A stretch of 64,000 bases of DNA from Liolophura sinensis (Eukaryota; Mollusca; Polyplacophora; Chitonida; Chitonidae), in contig NC_088301.1 in NCBI RefSeq assembly GCF_032854445.1, positions 11,094,281-11,158,280 of the forward strand. Direction: 5' to 3'. This document shows, piece by piece, positions 24,501 to 36,600 of the stretch. The translations under genes were made by a program, and so were the position numbers. Numbering within the stretch: position 1 is the first letter of the stretch; each line of letters begins with the position of its first letter. A model generated the notes under the pieces. The model worked only from the letters and a program-made list of their open reading frames with translations, ran no database searches and was not told the DNA's origin.

Positions 24501-26060
24501 ATTTCCTTCATATATTTTATCATGTATCTTAAGACCAATTTGTAAAAACTTAAAAACAGACAATTCTTCATAACATTCATACAAGAAAAGTGGTACAGAA
24601 AATTATTCTTATGGCTTGATTATGTGTTTTCATTCAAATAAACATCTTCATAACCATTTCTTTCTAACCAGTAAAGTAAGCTATGTCAAAAATATCTATA
24701 GTGTCGGATATATGTCAAGAGTATCTGCAGAGTTAGATATATGTCAAAACTAGCTGTGGTGTCAGATATAGATATGTCAAATCTACCTGTACTGTCAGAT
24801 TCACTTGTGGCATCAGTGGCCTTCATGGTTCAGTTGGTTAGCACGCTAGCACAGCGTAATTACTTAAGAGCCTCTCACCAAAGTGATCGCTGTGAGTTCA
24901 AGTCCAGCTCATGCTGGCTTACTCCCCGGCCGTACGTGGGAAGGTCTGTCAGCAACCTGCAGATGGTCGTAGGTTTCATCCGGGCTCTCCTCGGTTTCCT
25001 TCCACCATAATGCTGGCCACCGTCGTATAAGTGAAATATTCTTGAGTAGGGCGTAAAACACCATAAAATAAATAAATAAATAAATAAACCTGTGGCATCA
25101 GATATATGTCACATCTACCTGTAGTGAGTCTGGTATCTGATGGAGTACATGTGATTTCAGAGAGACACACTGCCACACACCTCTAATGTCAAACTTACCT
25201 GAAGTCTCATAATAACATAACACCTACCTGCAGTGGAAGATAACCTCCACCTGAATCGATGACATACACACATGGTAAATGATTCTGTTCTGCTATCTCC
25301 TGTGCCCTAAGCTGCTTCTTCAGGGTGATGGGATACACTGTCCCTCCCTTCACAGTGGCATCATTTATCAGTAGCATACAGTAAACACCATTCACAAGGC
25401 CTATACCTGTAACACAGACAGAATTGTACAGCGGCATTACCCGTCATAAATACAGGCCTACACCACATGCAAGATGAAATCCAAGATCAGTGACAACCTC
25501 TTACTGTATTAAAATGGTTAGATTCTATTGGTGATTTAAATGCTCGGTCACAAAAAAAATGCAAAATTATAGCAGTCACCTGTTATTAGACCAGCTCTTG
25601 GAACATTCCCATAGTCCATCCCCATTCCAGCTAAGGGGGACAACTCCAGAAAGTCTGATTCATCATCTAGCAGCAGAGATAAGCGCTCTTCTGCCAGAAG
25701 CTTTCTCTGCATTCTCTGTCGCTTTATTGCCTTCTCCCCTCCACCTTGCACAGCTAGGCTGAGGAGTTTTTGGTAATTTGTAACAGCATCCTCCATTTGT
25801 GTTTGGCTGGCGCTGAACTTTGGCATAACACTGGCATTGATATCAACATTTTGCAGCACTGGGAAAGGTTTGTTCTGAATAGAAGCTGAAGTGCTAAACA
25901 TCAAACAATTCCCCGGCCTTGCTGTCAAAACAGCTGTCAGCTGGTATATCGGTCTATTGATATGTACATATTGATGAAATTGCCCATTAACCCGAATGTT
26001 CAAATGACATCCCTTAAAATTTAAGAGGTTCAATAAATTTTTCAATGCCATATTTAACAT
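18585..26060 (-). CDS. MCCC2: MCCC2-like carboxyltransferase beta subunit, mitochondrial (11 exons)
   Basis: Coding exons on the minus strand: 26060-25580, 25406-25228, 24352-24272, 23339-23161, 22617-22431, 22137-22046, 21728-21574, 20496-20375, 20193-20098, 19255-19127 and 18698-18585. All have GT-AG borders and compatible phases, giving 604 residues plus TGA. Family role (known): with the biotin-bearing MCCC1 subunit it carboxylates 3-methylcrotonyl-CoA in leucine breakdown, in the mitochondrial matrix. Seen: a basic, acid-poor N-terminus like a targeting peptide; an N-terminal carboxyltransferase half with [20 protein letters not shown] and [12 protein letters not shown] (first oxyanion-hole glycines at about 258-259); [11 protein letters not shown]; and the C-terminal [10 protein letters not shown] and RVIRM end. 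The start sits in GCCGCCATG. Odd: C-terminal-half loops depart from the family ([11 protein letters not shown] at 482-492; the LQN-ITGF segment replaced after 437-439), so activity is uncertain. Exon 10 could instead begin at 19267, in frame. MCC-beta ancestry is clear; that it is the orthologue is less sure. Confidence 0.92.
18989..19095. repeat. Intronic segment shared with the 29-bp array
   Basis: Partner of 15,388-15,500, lying within intron 10 of the MCCC2-like gene (TTGGTAGTCCATAACAAAAT ... CTTGGTTGTTGGTTTG). Confidence 0.85.
19510..19915. repeat. 22-bp minisatellite in intron 9 of the MCCC2-like gene
   Basis: About 18 units of TGTTCCATTAATTTACCACA-GG, alternating with the variant CTGTTCCATTAATTTACCAA-AG. 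A block of several units is itself duplicated, giving a higher-order pattern. Confidence 0.95.
20690..20932. mobile_element. MITE-like element (GGGCC-AGTTGTT ends), diverged
   Basis: The right part (TTTAATACACATTTC, GAAGACTTGGCTTAAAATTA, TTTTGAACAACCGGCCCAC) is homologous to 34,330-34,443. The left end (TTGTTCAAAAGTGTATT) is roughly the inverted complement of the right end. It lies in intron 7 of the MCCC2-like gene and is more decayed than the copy at 34,226. Confidence 0.6.
21030..21182 (+). mobile_element. SINE family A, 5'-truncated
   Basis: Starts near TACCATATGTGGGAAGGTCT, passes AACCTGCGCATGGTCATGG and TCTCCCACCATATAT, and ends TAAAACACCAATCAAATAAA with an (AAAT)n tail. It lies in intron 7 of the MCCC2-like gene, plus orientation. 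Confidence 0.85.
23525..23945. repeat. TGACACACCTCC-type minisatellite in intron 3
   Basis: About twenty variants of TGACATACAATGACACACCT-CC, of variable length. Overlapping minus open frames with repeated CQEVC/CHV are repeat artefacts inside the intron between 24,271 and 23,340. Confidence 0.85.
24680..25135. repeat. ATATGTCA-type short repeat, split by a SINE
   Basis: Units such as GTCGGATATATGTCAAGAGT and GTCAGATATAGATATGTCAA run up to 24,805 and resume after the SINE at 25,091 (TGTGGCATCAGATATATGTC). Confidence 0.6.
24817..25090 (+). mobile_element. SINE family A, full length with target-site duplication
   Basis: Full tRNA-like head (TGGTTCAGTTGGTTAGCACG, GTGAGTTCAAGTCCAGCTC), body and (AAAT)n tail. 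Flanked by an 11-bp direct repeat TGTGGCATCAG at 24,806-24,816 and 25,091-25,101, the expected mark of LINE-assisted insertion. It lies in intron 2 of the MCCC2-like gene. Confidence 0.93.
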
Positions 26061-26076
26061 GGCGGCACGACGTCAT
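26058..26076 (-). promoter_or_regulatory. Strong start context and CRE-like motif of the MCCC2-like gene
   Basis: On the minus strand the first ATG is preceded by GCCGCC, an ideal Kozak context. ATGACGTC (26,076-26,069), seven of eight bases of a cAMP-response element, lies just upstream. A second in-frame ATG follows three codons later. The motif's proximity to the ATG would imply a very short leader if it is functional. Confidence 0.5.
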
Positions 26077-27661
26077 AATTTCATATATGTGCAATGGCAA
26101 AGCATCATTTTACTTATGGGATACTGATGTTAGTGTTGCAGTCAGGCCTTTTCACTTCTGTCACTTTAAACGGCAGGCTGCCTGACGTTCAGTAAGCTAC
26201 AGCTGAACTAAACATGAGCTATGCGAGCCTTACACATTGGCTGCTAGTTATGCTGATGGCAAACAGCAAAGAATTTAAACCACTGCATACTTCTGAAGTT
26301 ATTCACTCTGCCTGGACAGGCTGCAAGCTGCAACTCACATGTTCTTCTTCAAATATCAGACATGCACTGTAATCGGAGAAGGATTATAAAACAGTGAATT
26401 TTTAAGTTGAGCAAAAACTTTTGTCTTTTTAATTCAGGATTATTAAATATAATCGGAATCTAATTTTTACCTGTGTTTAAGAAGTGAAATTTTTCATGTA
26501 CCCAAAGTCATTGAAAGTCCGTTTCGTTTTATTTTTACAATGTTGAATATTGCGGTAACCCAAGCAAAATGGCGACAACAACCGGGAGCAACTTTGTGAA
26601 CGTTTACTGAGCTGATATTCAGTGACATCCGAGGCAGGCAGCGAATTTATGTAAGTCTGTTTGCCTTTTACAATGCATATTTTCCGTAAACACTCGAAAT
26701 CTGACCACCTAATCGAAGTAAAGTCGAAGGACAATTGTTACAAGATCAGTGACAGAGTTTGTTCGACGCTGTCACCGTCCCACCTAGTACCCATTTTTCG
26801 TTACCCTTGGCGATGAGACAGACAGTCGATAAGTTGTCTATTATTTAGGAACAATTCCATTGTATTTACTCTGCATTAGATACACGGTATATCTAACCTT
26901 ATGTTTGGCAGTACACCTATGGGTGTGCTTGTTTTTGAGTTCTTCGTTGATATAAGGAACACCAAGATGTTACCTTCTCCAACTGATGTATAGTGTACAC
27001 CATTTGGAGGAGATATCTGGGTCTTTGCGAATGGTAACATTTTAACCTATGTTATTCTTATGTCATCTGAAAATAATTTGAGGGTGCGAGAATAGTAAGG
27101 TTTAGTGCTAGCCACCACTAGCCATCTTGTGCATTGATATAGTTCACAGGCATGTCAGTAGTGAAGAATAAGCCCAATCTGTGTTTCAGGGGTCTCTTGC
27201 AAGTTCAAGCAGAGACAGGTGGAAGCTCTCGCAAACTACCGCAACTAAAAGACGTGAGTTTATGTTATGTGCCAACGGCACTATCGAGTCAACAGACGGA
27301 TGTATAGTAAATTTAAAAACTACTGCAAAATAACACCTTTTATCTGCGTTAGTTTGCGAGAGCTTCAACCTGTCTTGCTGATGTCTATGTGAACTTGTGA
27401 AACCCCTGAAACTCTAATTTGGCTTATCGCTATGAAATGTACTGCTAGTAAGGTTCTGCCAAGGTGGACATTCAGTAATGCATATAAATATGCTGAGATT
27501 ATATACAAGGCAAAATTTTACATCCATTGTAGAGGTCTTGGAGTCTGGCCTAAAATTCAATGATGCATGACTGCGCTACACATAGTTATACAATTGTCTG
27601 CTTCTGTAGATGCGACATAAAGATGTTTTTGACTCTTCTTTTAATAGTGAACAACTTCAAT
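26077..27661. promoter_or_regulatory. Divergent intergenic region between the MCCC2-like gene and DMAP1
   Basis: About 1.6 kb separates the two start codons, which point away from each other. AAAATGGCGAC at 26,566-26,576 is a near match to the YY1 site common in housekeeping promoters. A 230-bp inverted-repeat element sits at 27,183-27,412. Upstream of the DMAP1 ATG, TCTTCTTTTAATAG resembles a splice acceptor, so a non-coding first exon further upstream is likely. Start sites cannot be fixed from sequence. Confidence 0.45.
27183..27412. mobile_element. MITE-like inverted-repeat element upstream of DMAP1
   Basis: Ends GTTTCAGGGGT ... ACCCCTGAAAC are inverted complements. The similarity continues inward: left TTGCAAGTTCA, GACAGGTGGAAGCTCTCGCA; reverse complement of right CACAAGTTCA, GACAGGTTGAAGCTCTCGCA. 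Arms of about 75 bp flank a ~70-bp centre with no coding capacity. A similar end (CTTGTGAACCCCTGAAACT) occurs at 32,702-32,720. Confidence 0.7.
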
Positions 27662-30600
27662 ATGGCTGCCGGAAGTGATGTGCGTGACATTCTGGAGCTG
27701 GATTCATCCAGTGACAAACCAGAGTTTATGACCAAGGAATCTCTTCTCAAAGCAAATGTAACTTTTTTTCCTTTATTTCATTTAGATTTTTGCTTCTTCA
27801 ATAATCCTAGAATGTCATATTTCATATAATACCATTGTGTAAAATTAGCGATGAAGTTTGATTTGGTTGATGGTATGGGGGAACAATTTTTGCAGTTTGT
27901 CAGAACTTGTCATATATTGGATCGTTCATGAAAGTTTTCATTAAGGTGTTGTCTTGAGCATAGTCTATAAGACACTCTGTCCTGATAAAATTAATGGGAA
28001 GGAGAAGGAAAAGTGTGAATGAGACCCATTGATTTTAAAATCTGGCTGAATGTGATTGACAGATCAAAGATTTGTTTCGTTTTGCAGAAAAAGCCCCAGA
28101 AGAAATCTGAGGTAACATTTAAGCGGCCAGAAGGAATGCACAGGGAATTATGGGGGCTGCTTTGGACAGATAATAAGTGAGTTACCAAATGCACAAGTAC
28201 GGTGTATACAAGATTATTGTTAACCCGGTAAAAGTAACGGCTTAAATGACTGATGAAAAGAAAACAGTTTAATCCTCAGCTTTTTAAGTATATTGAGTTT
28301 TGTCACCCATGTGTGAAGTGTGATGCATTTGGATATGATACCCCAGACACCAGAAACATATCCCAGCCTGACTTAGTAAGTCAGCTACAAGCCTTGAAAG
28401 AAGAGGATGTACTTTGTGGTACCGGCCCTAACGGCTCAGTTGCTAGAGTGTCCTCTTCGGGGGCAGTAGATCCAGGGTCAATCCTGAGTGAGCCCACACC
28501 TAAGATCTTAAAAAAGGAAGCTGTAGCTTCCTGGCTTGGCATTCAGGACTAAGGGAATAGTGCAACAACTGGTTGACCCGTGTCATTGTAATGGCTCTGG
28601 GGGGACAACTTACATGCCTTCGTCAGTCCTCTCTGTGAAGCAGCACTAGATAAAAGAAGCGTGGAAATCTGCCCTGTAACAAGGAGGTACATTACATACG
28701 CTCATATGACTGAAAAATTGTGAAGTACGACGTCAAACCTGAAGCACTCACTCACTTACTCTGTGGTGATTTCATTTTGCAACATGACCTGGAATGTGTT
28801 GGAAGCCTTACATTAATGGTTAAGGTGCTTCAGTGGCTGGGGGATGCAAGATGCGAGCTCTGTCAGATTGTTGGACAGGGAATTTTCAACATTTTCCTGC
28901 TTCATTTGATCTTGAAGCCTTGCTGGCAATATCTGGCCGACGGTGCTCTCTTGTGTGGTCTTGCATGGAGTTTGTTGCATGGCTACTTGCTGTCCACCAG
29001 TGTGAAATATGTCCCAAGAGCTCACCATTAAGCCACCAGAGGTTGGTGGTTTACTCTGAGCACTCCAGTTTTCTCCACTATGAATAAAACTGGAAGCCAT
29101 GGTTCCTAATAGACTAGTTGACTTTTGTATCATTTATTCCGTGTCATTATCTACATTCAGTGACCTCTCTGTGTGTAACACCCATAAATCTCACTCACCA
29201 ATCAATCGATCGATCCACCTTTTTGTGACAGGGATGCCCCGCCCATCATGCCATCTGACTCAAACCAGGGCTACAAGCAGATGAAGGCTAAGATAGGACG
29301 GAGTAGGGTTCGGCCATGGAAGTGGATGCCATTCACAAACCCAGCCCGCAAGGTACTTTATGTGGTCATAACAGTCATATACCTGATATACTCGTAGGGA
29401 AAATGGTAATGTATAGGTCTTCTACCTTGAGTCCTGACAGCCTAAGACATGCACCTACCAACACAACATGTGATGAGTGATTGTTCAGAGCATTTGCTCC
29501 TTAAACCTAGTGGAGCCAGCCATGGTGGATGAAAGGTGCTTGTCTCTCAATCGCCTAGACATATGGGGAGGAGGTTCAAAACCAGCCTTGGAGTGTGAAT
29601 TTGTAGATTTGCCCACTCTCACTGTAGGGCCTTGGTAACGACAAGTAGTCGGCAATGCTCTTATGGCCATTTGTGTAGTTTAACCATTGTCTTCCACCTA
29701 CATAGATCGGTACCAGAGGCATGTGGTTTACATCAGTCACCCTGGTTTCATCTCTAAACTGACTGCTATCAATAAAGTCAAAGTTCAGATCAATCAGGTG
29801 TCGAAAGTTTGTGACACGGCAAGGTGTCTTGTCTGGTGTCTGAAGCATTGCTCCCCAGTGACGCAGCACTAGAATTATTTTGATACGTGTATGACCAAAA
29901 GAAGGGTAAAACAACAGTAATCCCTAAACAAACGTAATTAGTCATCCAACCCTTTACCATTGAAATTTGTGAACTGTGTTGGTTAGACGAAAAGTTGAAA
30001 GTATATTCAGATAGGTTTTAGGCTCCACTGCGATTCATTATGAGGCATTTTTAGCTCACTGTCACAAGGTATTGTGATTGATACGTGTATGAAATTATCA
30101 AATTATCAGGTTTTGGAATTAGCCATTTTAGTAGACCAGAATAAGGTTTTTGGTTTAGGTCAACTGTTACTTCAGTTTTCACAGTACCAAACTTGGTGGA
30201 ATCAATGAGCATGCTTTGAAGACTTCATGAAATAACTGATTTTAAGTAATTAGGCATATATATATTTTTATTTAAATTATCAAGTTTTTGACTTTGCCAT
30301 TTTATCTTAACCACCACTATTCAGTTTTGTTTGCCAGGGTAAGGTTTTATGTTTGGGTCAGATATTGCAACAGTTTTCACATCATCTTCATGAAACTTGG
30401 TGGGAATAATGTACAGGATTTTGAGAGGTACTTATTCTAAATAATTAGGGATGTTTACATGTTTAGCTTGCTGCACGCACTCACTCACTCTAATCATGGT
30501 GTGCAGACCAATGTTCACTCTGTGTACACACCGTGAAGAAACTGCCTGCTCAATATGAATTTAAATGTCCTGTCAACTTAGGCTGCCGTTTGAACTGAAG

Positions 30601-33600
30601 CCATTACTGGTGAGCTGTCGGGTTTCTCATACCTGTAAGCCTTGTTTTGGATAGAGGTGAGGGCCACCTACAGCCATTCTCTTTACACTAGAGGGATCAT
30701 CCCTTCATGGTTGATTTTTGCATCTTTGGTAGGTAATTCGAGTACAGGTTAAATACCTGTAGATGTAACACATTCAACAAAAGAAGTGCCAGAGAAAAAG
30801 GGCTGTTGTTCTGAACAAACCCCTTGACATGATCACACAACATAGATTGCCAAAATAGAGCAATGACCCAGGAGCATCCCACCGATGTGGTCGTTGTGAG
30901 TTCAAGTGCAGCTCATGCTGGCTTCCTCTCCGGCCGTACATGGGAACCTTCAGTTGGTCCTTGGTTTCCCTGCAGGCTCTGCCCAGTTTCCTCCCACCAT
31001 AATCATGAAAATGCTGGCTGCCATCGTATAAGTGAAATATTCATGAGTACAGCGTAAAACACCAATCAAATGAAATAAATCAAATAAACCTTGATTTAGA
31101 AACAATTTTTTATTGCATGTGCTAGTTACAATTAGCGTTTTTAACTGGATCGATCTAGCAAATGTTGTCAGTACTGGCAAGGAATGGCCTGCAGGTAAGC
31201 AAAAAAGAACCATTGATATTATGACGCTGCTGAAACCCGGTAATTTAACTTTTTGTGTTCCAGGACGGAGCTATTTTCTATCACTGGAGAAGAGCAGCCG
31301 ATGAAGGGAAGGATTATCCATTTGCTCGTTTCAACAAGGTGATGTTTTATTTCATCAGGTTGAATAATAACATGAAAAAATATGTAAATTTTTAAGATTT
31401 AAGATTTGTTTGGAGATTCATATGTATTCCAAAATTTGTAAGCTATACCCTAATTCTTCAACCTTTTCTACAACCTATGCCACCAATATTTTGATAGATT
31501 CTGAGACAGCTATGGGTTGTAGAGAAATAATTTGCACATGAAGCTTTTATGAAGCTTGCATCTTTAGTGACATGAACAAATCAGTTTTAGTGGTTTAGTG
31601 GTTGAAAAGGTTAAAGATTTACAGTAATTGTTTTTTAATTTTTTTAAAGGACCAAGCTTGTCTTAGGACTGTTCTTCATTATTCAGGAAATGAAATAAGT
31701 TAGCTAAACGTGTTTTTGTTGAAGTTTAGTGGGAACAGTCAAAGTTTGTATATTTTCCTTAATGTGACACACTCTCCATTGATTTGCAAACCGTTCAGAT
31801 AAGGTTTACTGGGTTAAACCTTCAGCCTTGGTTACTCTTGAATAAATCTGCCTTACTTAAAATTCACCTTAGACTAGACAGAGCGTGGACTTTGCCTATC
31901 TCTCACATCAACCAGTCAGAATCAGTTCTGTATCTCTTTTAACTGTTACATGAAAATCTGTTTAAAGGTGGCGATAAGCTAATAATTAGCCATAGTGCTG
32001 ACTTCACACAAGATGAGGTATAGCATTACCCTTGCTAATTGTCTCCCTTGTTCTGCATGGCTGCCTTTAGTCTAGCTTGTTTTGATTGGCTGCCATTTGT
32101 CTCGCTTGTTCTGATTGGCTATTTTCTATTATAGACTGTGGATGTGCCAACCTACTCTGATCTGGAGTATCAGCAGCATCTCCATGACGACAACTGGACG
32201 CGTCAAGAGACTGACCATCTGCTGGAGCTGTGTAAGCGCTTTGACTTGCGCTTTCCCGTCATTCAGGATCGCTGGGATCGAGACAAGTACCGGGTGCGAA
32301 GCGTTGAGGATATCAAGGAGAGATACCACAACATCTGTAATGTACTGGCCAAGGTAGGTTGAAAGTGGTAGTACTTTCACTTTTGTATTTTATCAATTTT
32401 TTTCCCCCTGAAAATATTTGGTCGATATTTAGAAGAAAACTACAATCTGGTATACATAATATATTGCCATGAAGGTATGGCATTGAACTTTTCATATATA
32501 TAAACAAGTACTATTTTTTTTTACAATTTTTTGAACATACTTTTATAATAATAATAATTTCATAATAATTTGAAGTTTCAAGCGGACTGTAGCAGATGGC
32601 CAAATTTACTGTATTTTTTCGGCCTTTTCGCATGTTTGCAAGGTGTTCATTCAAGTATATTCTGAAGGTGTTATTCTGATTTGACTGATAAAGTTATACT
32701 TCTTGTGAACCCCTGAAACTGGCCAATCAAACCAATAGAGTCCTGTCTCTAAAATTAAATTATAAATATGCTTAAATTGCACTGAAAGTTGCTCTTGTAT
32801 ATGCGGAAAGGTTTAGGAATTAGGGTATATCCATATTAGTCAATAACCTGACCATCTACTAACCAGTGTGGAAGTAGCCAATGAAATCCATCTCCTTTGA
32901 TGAGAATTGTGCTGCATTAATGTACAGTCGTGTAAAGTGAATTTGTAAAGATGGCTCACATTGAGGAAATTTGGTGTACATGTATCTGTTGTCACATGTT
33001 ATTAATTATGACGAGTATGAGGCTTGCTATCACACTCCTGAGACAAAGCCTAGGTATGCTATTAAGACACACCTGTCTAAATCAGAAGTCTGGGGAGGAG
33101 GAATTTAGGTGTGCAATCACACTCCTGAGACAAAGCCTAGGTATGCTATTAAGACACACCTGTCTAAATCACAAGTCAGGGGAGGATGAATTTAGGTGTG
33201 CAAATCACACTCCGGGTCTTTTTTTTCAAGGGATGTGATAATCACACTTCTACTTAAAAAAAAAAAAGATGAAGGGCTGAAAGTGGCTGCTCGAGTTTTT
33301 GTGAGAGGTGTGTGTTTTAGCAGTGATTGTTAATGTAAGCTGTGTTTATTATTTTCAGATAAACGTAGAAAGCTATATGAGTTTATGTATAGTTTTTGAG
33401 TGCACAACTCCCTATAGGTCGTCAGTCAAGCCTTTCCATTTTTCCCACAGGTCCGTGCCCCTCAGGGCTCTGAGCCTAAAATCCGCATGTACGACGCTGA
33501 CCATGAACGCAAGAGGAAGGCCCAGCTGGAGAAGCTGTTCAGCAGGACAACAGAAGAGGTAACAAATGTGATGTGAAACTTGTGTGGAAACTACCACAGC

Positions 33601-36600
33601 CTAACCTTCTTTGAAGACCTCTAGTCTTCCACCATTATGGTGAGCACATTTGTAGGTCAGGTGAGAAAAATTTTCAGTATATCGCCTACAGTCAGGAAGT
33701 CTGGTGTCCACCATCCATAAAACTGACTGCCACTGTGGAAGTAAAAAATTCTTCATTATTTCATTAAACACCAATCAGTGAAATAAATAAATACAGTGAC
33801 AGTGACATACATTGACTTTAGAGAAAAAAAAAAAAAGATCGGATGAAATGGGAAAGATTGGCTGTTGAGTGGCTGAGCCTGGGATTGGTAGTAACATTAT
33901 GGGGAATTTAACTTGTTTTCAAGTAACTGACTAGGTCAAGTTTCAGTTATGATCGAGTGGAAAGATGTTCTTCAAAACAACAAAATATACAGTGACTGTA
34001 CATGTACTATTTTATGACATGTAAACAACAGATTTAGTAGTTTTAAATCTTCCTCTGCTCACAACCATATAATATTAAACATAGTTATAATACAAGCTGG
34101 GGACCGTTTGTATGAAAATATGTCATTTGCTTGTCAGGGCTGCTTTATACTTCTATATGATTGTTGGTGTAAGGCCTGTTTAAAATTCTGTCAATTCCTT
34201 TGCAGGAAGATACTGTATTTGACCAGGGCCCAGTTATTCAGAAGTATTAAGTAATATTTCATATTGAAAATATTTAAACTCAGCAGCCAGTGCAATTGTC
34301 CAAACTCAAGGTGTAACAGCAGCAGTTTTAGTTTATATTTAATATGCTGTTACACAGTTTTTTTAGGCTAAGTATAAAATTGAAGATTTGACTAAAGTTA
34401 AATCTGGTATTGAATTTTCAAACAGTTTTAAACAACTGGGCCCTGAAGTTTAGTTTGTTTTGAGTGATACATTTTGAATGAGTCTGATTGACTCATGCAA
34501 CAAATACTGCCATTTAAGAGCTTGTTTTTTGGCAAAGTTTGATGAATTTCTTACCAGAAAATCTGAAGTGTTGGCATAAAAGTATCCAGTTAAGATATGT
34601 GTGTGCTTCTAGAGGTGCATTTTTACAGGCCAAACTTGTGGTGCAATACAGTATAAAATTCCACTGGTAGTTGGTTGATCTTCTAAGTCCTAAACATGTT
34701 TTCAAATCTTGCAAATAATCGCAAATTTCAGGTAGAAGAAGAGGAATATCTGATCCAAGAACTGAAGAAAATCGAGCTGAGGAAAAAAGAACGAGAGAAG
34801 AAGACGCAGGACCTGCAGAAATTGATCACAGCGGCTGACAGTAACAGCGAGAGCAGGAAGGGTGACAGGAAAGCCATTAAGAAGAAGTTACCTATTACAC
34901 AGAAGTTCAGAGAACCCTCCAAGGTAGGGTGGGATAAAGACTTCTCAGAAAAGGATAATATCAAGATGGCCTGATGTAGAAAAACATTAAAGGTTTTGAT
35001 CCTAAACTTTCAAGGTGACATTGTGACTATTCATAAAAGGAAATTTTAGAAAATTCAACTCAAAATAATGCTTTCTCAGTGTTTTTGAGTCTGTGGATCA
35101 AAGAAATTTGAATGAACACTAAACTTTTTATTGTTAAACCATCATATTTTTATTCAATTTACATTCCCCTTTTAATACAGCTTTATTAGTTTAAGAGCCC
35201 AAATGTTTTCCGAAACTAAAATATGTCCAGGCAGGGCTGTACAGGGCCTTAAAAAACTTGAAAAGCCCGGAAGATATAGATCAAGGAAGTCTTTTACTTC
35301 ATAGTCCACATTTTGCTCAGGTATTCACAGGGTTAATTGCAAGTGCCTCCCATAGTACATGGATTGCCAAATGCAGTTTGCGATTTGAATGTCAAAGAAC
35401 TCTGCCGTATATTTGTGCACAAACTCCCCACAGTGTCTTTTACCACCACAATAATTTACAACTCCATAATGTATGAAGTGACTGCTCTGCAATCCTTATG
35501 CATACGATGAACAGTGTTAGTTGTGAGAGTATAGGAATTTGGGCCTTTCTTGATGATCTTGTTGTTGATTTAATAGCAAGGTCACAGCACTATATAATTA
35601 GAGAATAATGTCTGTGTACGACAGTGTCAGTCAATCTACATATTTGGGGTTTAGAGGTCAATATTTGAAGGTATCACATGACCTGAACATTATGCAGTTT
35701 TACAACTGCTCAATCAGTTACCGGTATTCTCTGAATCACTTGTTCTAGTTTTTTGTTCCCTTTAATTACCATTATTTCTTTACACAGTCTGTTGTAAACC
35801 TCAATTTACCAGTCAGAGGCTGCTGATTTTTTGGTTTGAGGTAATTGGTTTGTGGAAAAGTACACTTTGCTGTTCTCATAGCAATGTTGTGTGTGTCTTT
35901 TGCAGACAACTCCTGACACTACTGGAATAAAGTTCCCCGATCCCAAGCAGTCTGGTGTGTCCTTGAGGAGTCACAGGGTAAGTCCCTGACGAGAAACGCT
36001 ATGTTTAAGTACAACTGAGTACAACCATGAGTATATAAATAGAGATAAGGCCACTCCAATTTTATTTCGTGTTCAACACTATAAATGGAAAAATGGAATA
36101 AAACTGAAAAATTTTGTGATTTTTCTATTTTTCAAGGCTTTCCAATCATGTGAATATATCTTTAACAGGCAGTTAATGGCCAATATAGTGTACATTTTTC
36201 AGCAATCAAATCATTTTTAATTTTTATTTTTTTAATTTTTATACCCTCCTCCAAAATTGAATAATGATTTATAAATTTATAAATTTCTGCTCGTAAAACA
36301 TCAGTTAAAATTGGCGTGGCCTGCTAAAGTATGCCACACTCCAATAATGGGATTCCTAATTGCTCATTGGTCATCGCACACAATCACGAAAACAGCTGAT
36401 TATGTTTAAAGACCATTGTACGGCCATACAGCATAGTAAAATTGCTATGGGCTGAGTGATAGATTGTGATTTGCAGACATCAACATGCTTCCCACAATTT
36501 CTCAGTATCACGTTGTGTACTGTCAGTATGAACATTGCTGCAGACTTACCTGACAAAAGGCAGCGACTTACTGTGGGCCCTCCACTTTCCTCCAACTATA

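Noticed and set aside
28720-29133. Overlapping open frames on both strands within DMAP1 intron 2
   Set aside because: No splice-compatible exon or family resemblance; the end of the stretch resembles a decayed SINE tail (GTTGGTGGTTTACTCTGAGC).
34696-34974. Single-exon reading of the charged EEEEYLIQELKKIE frame as its own small gene
   Set aside because: It is DMAP1 exon 7 with intron read-through; acceptor and donor sites and the matching neighbours show it is spliced.
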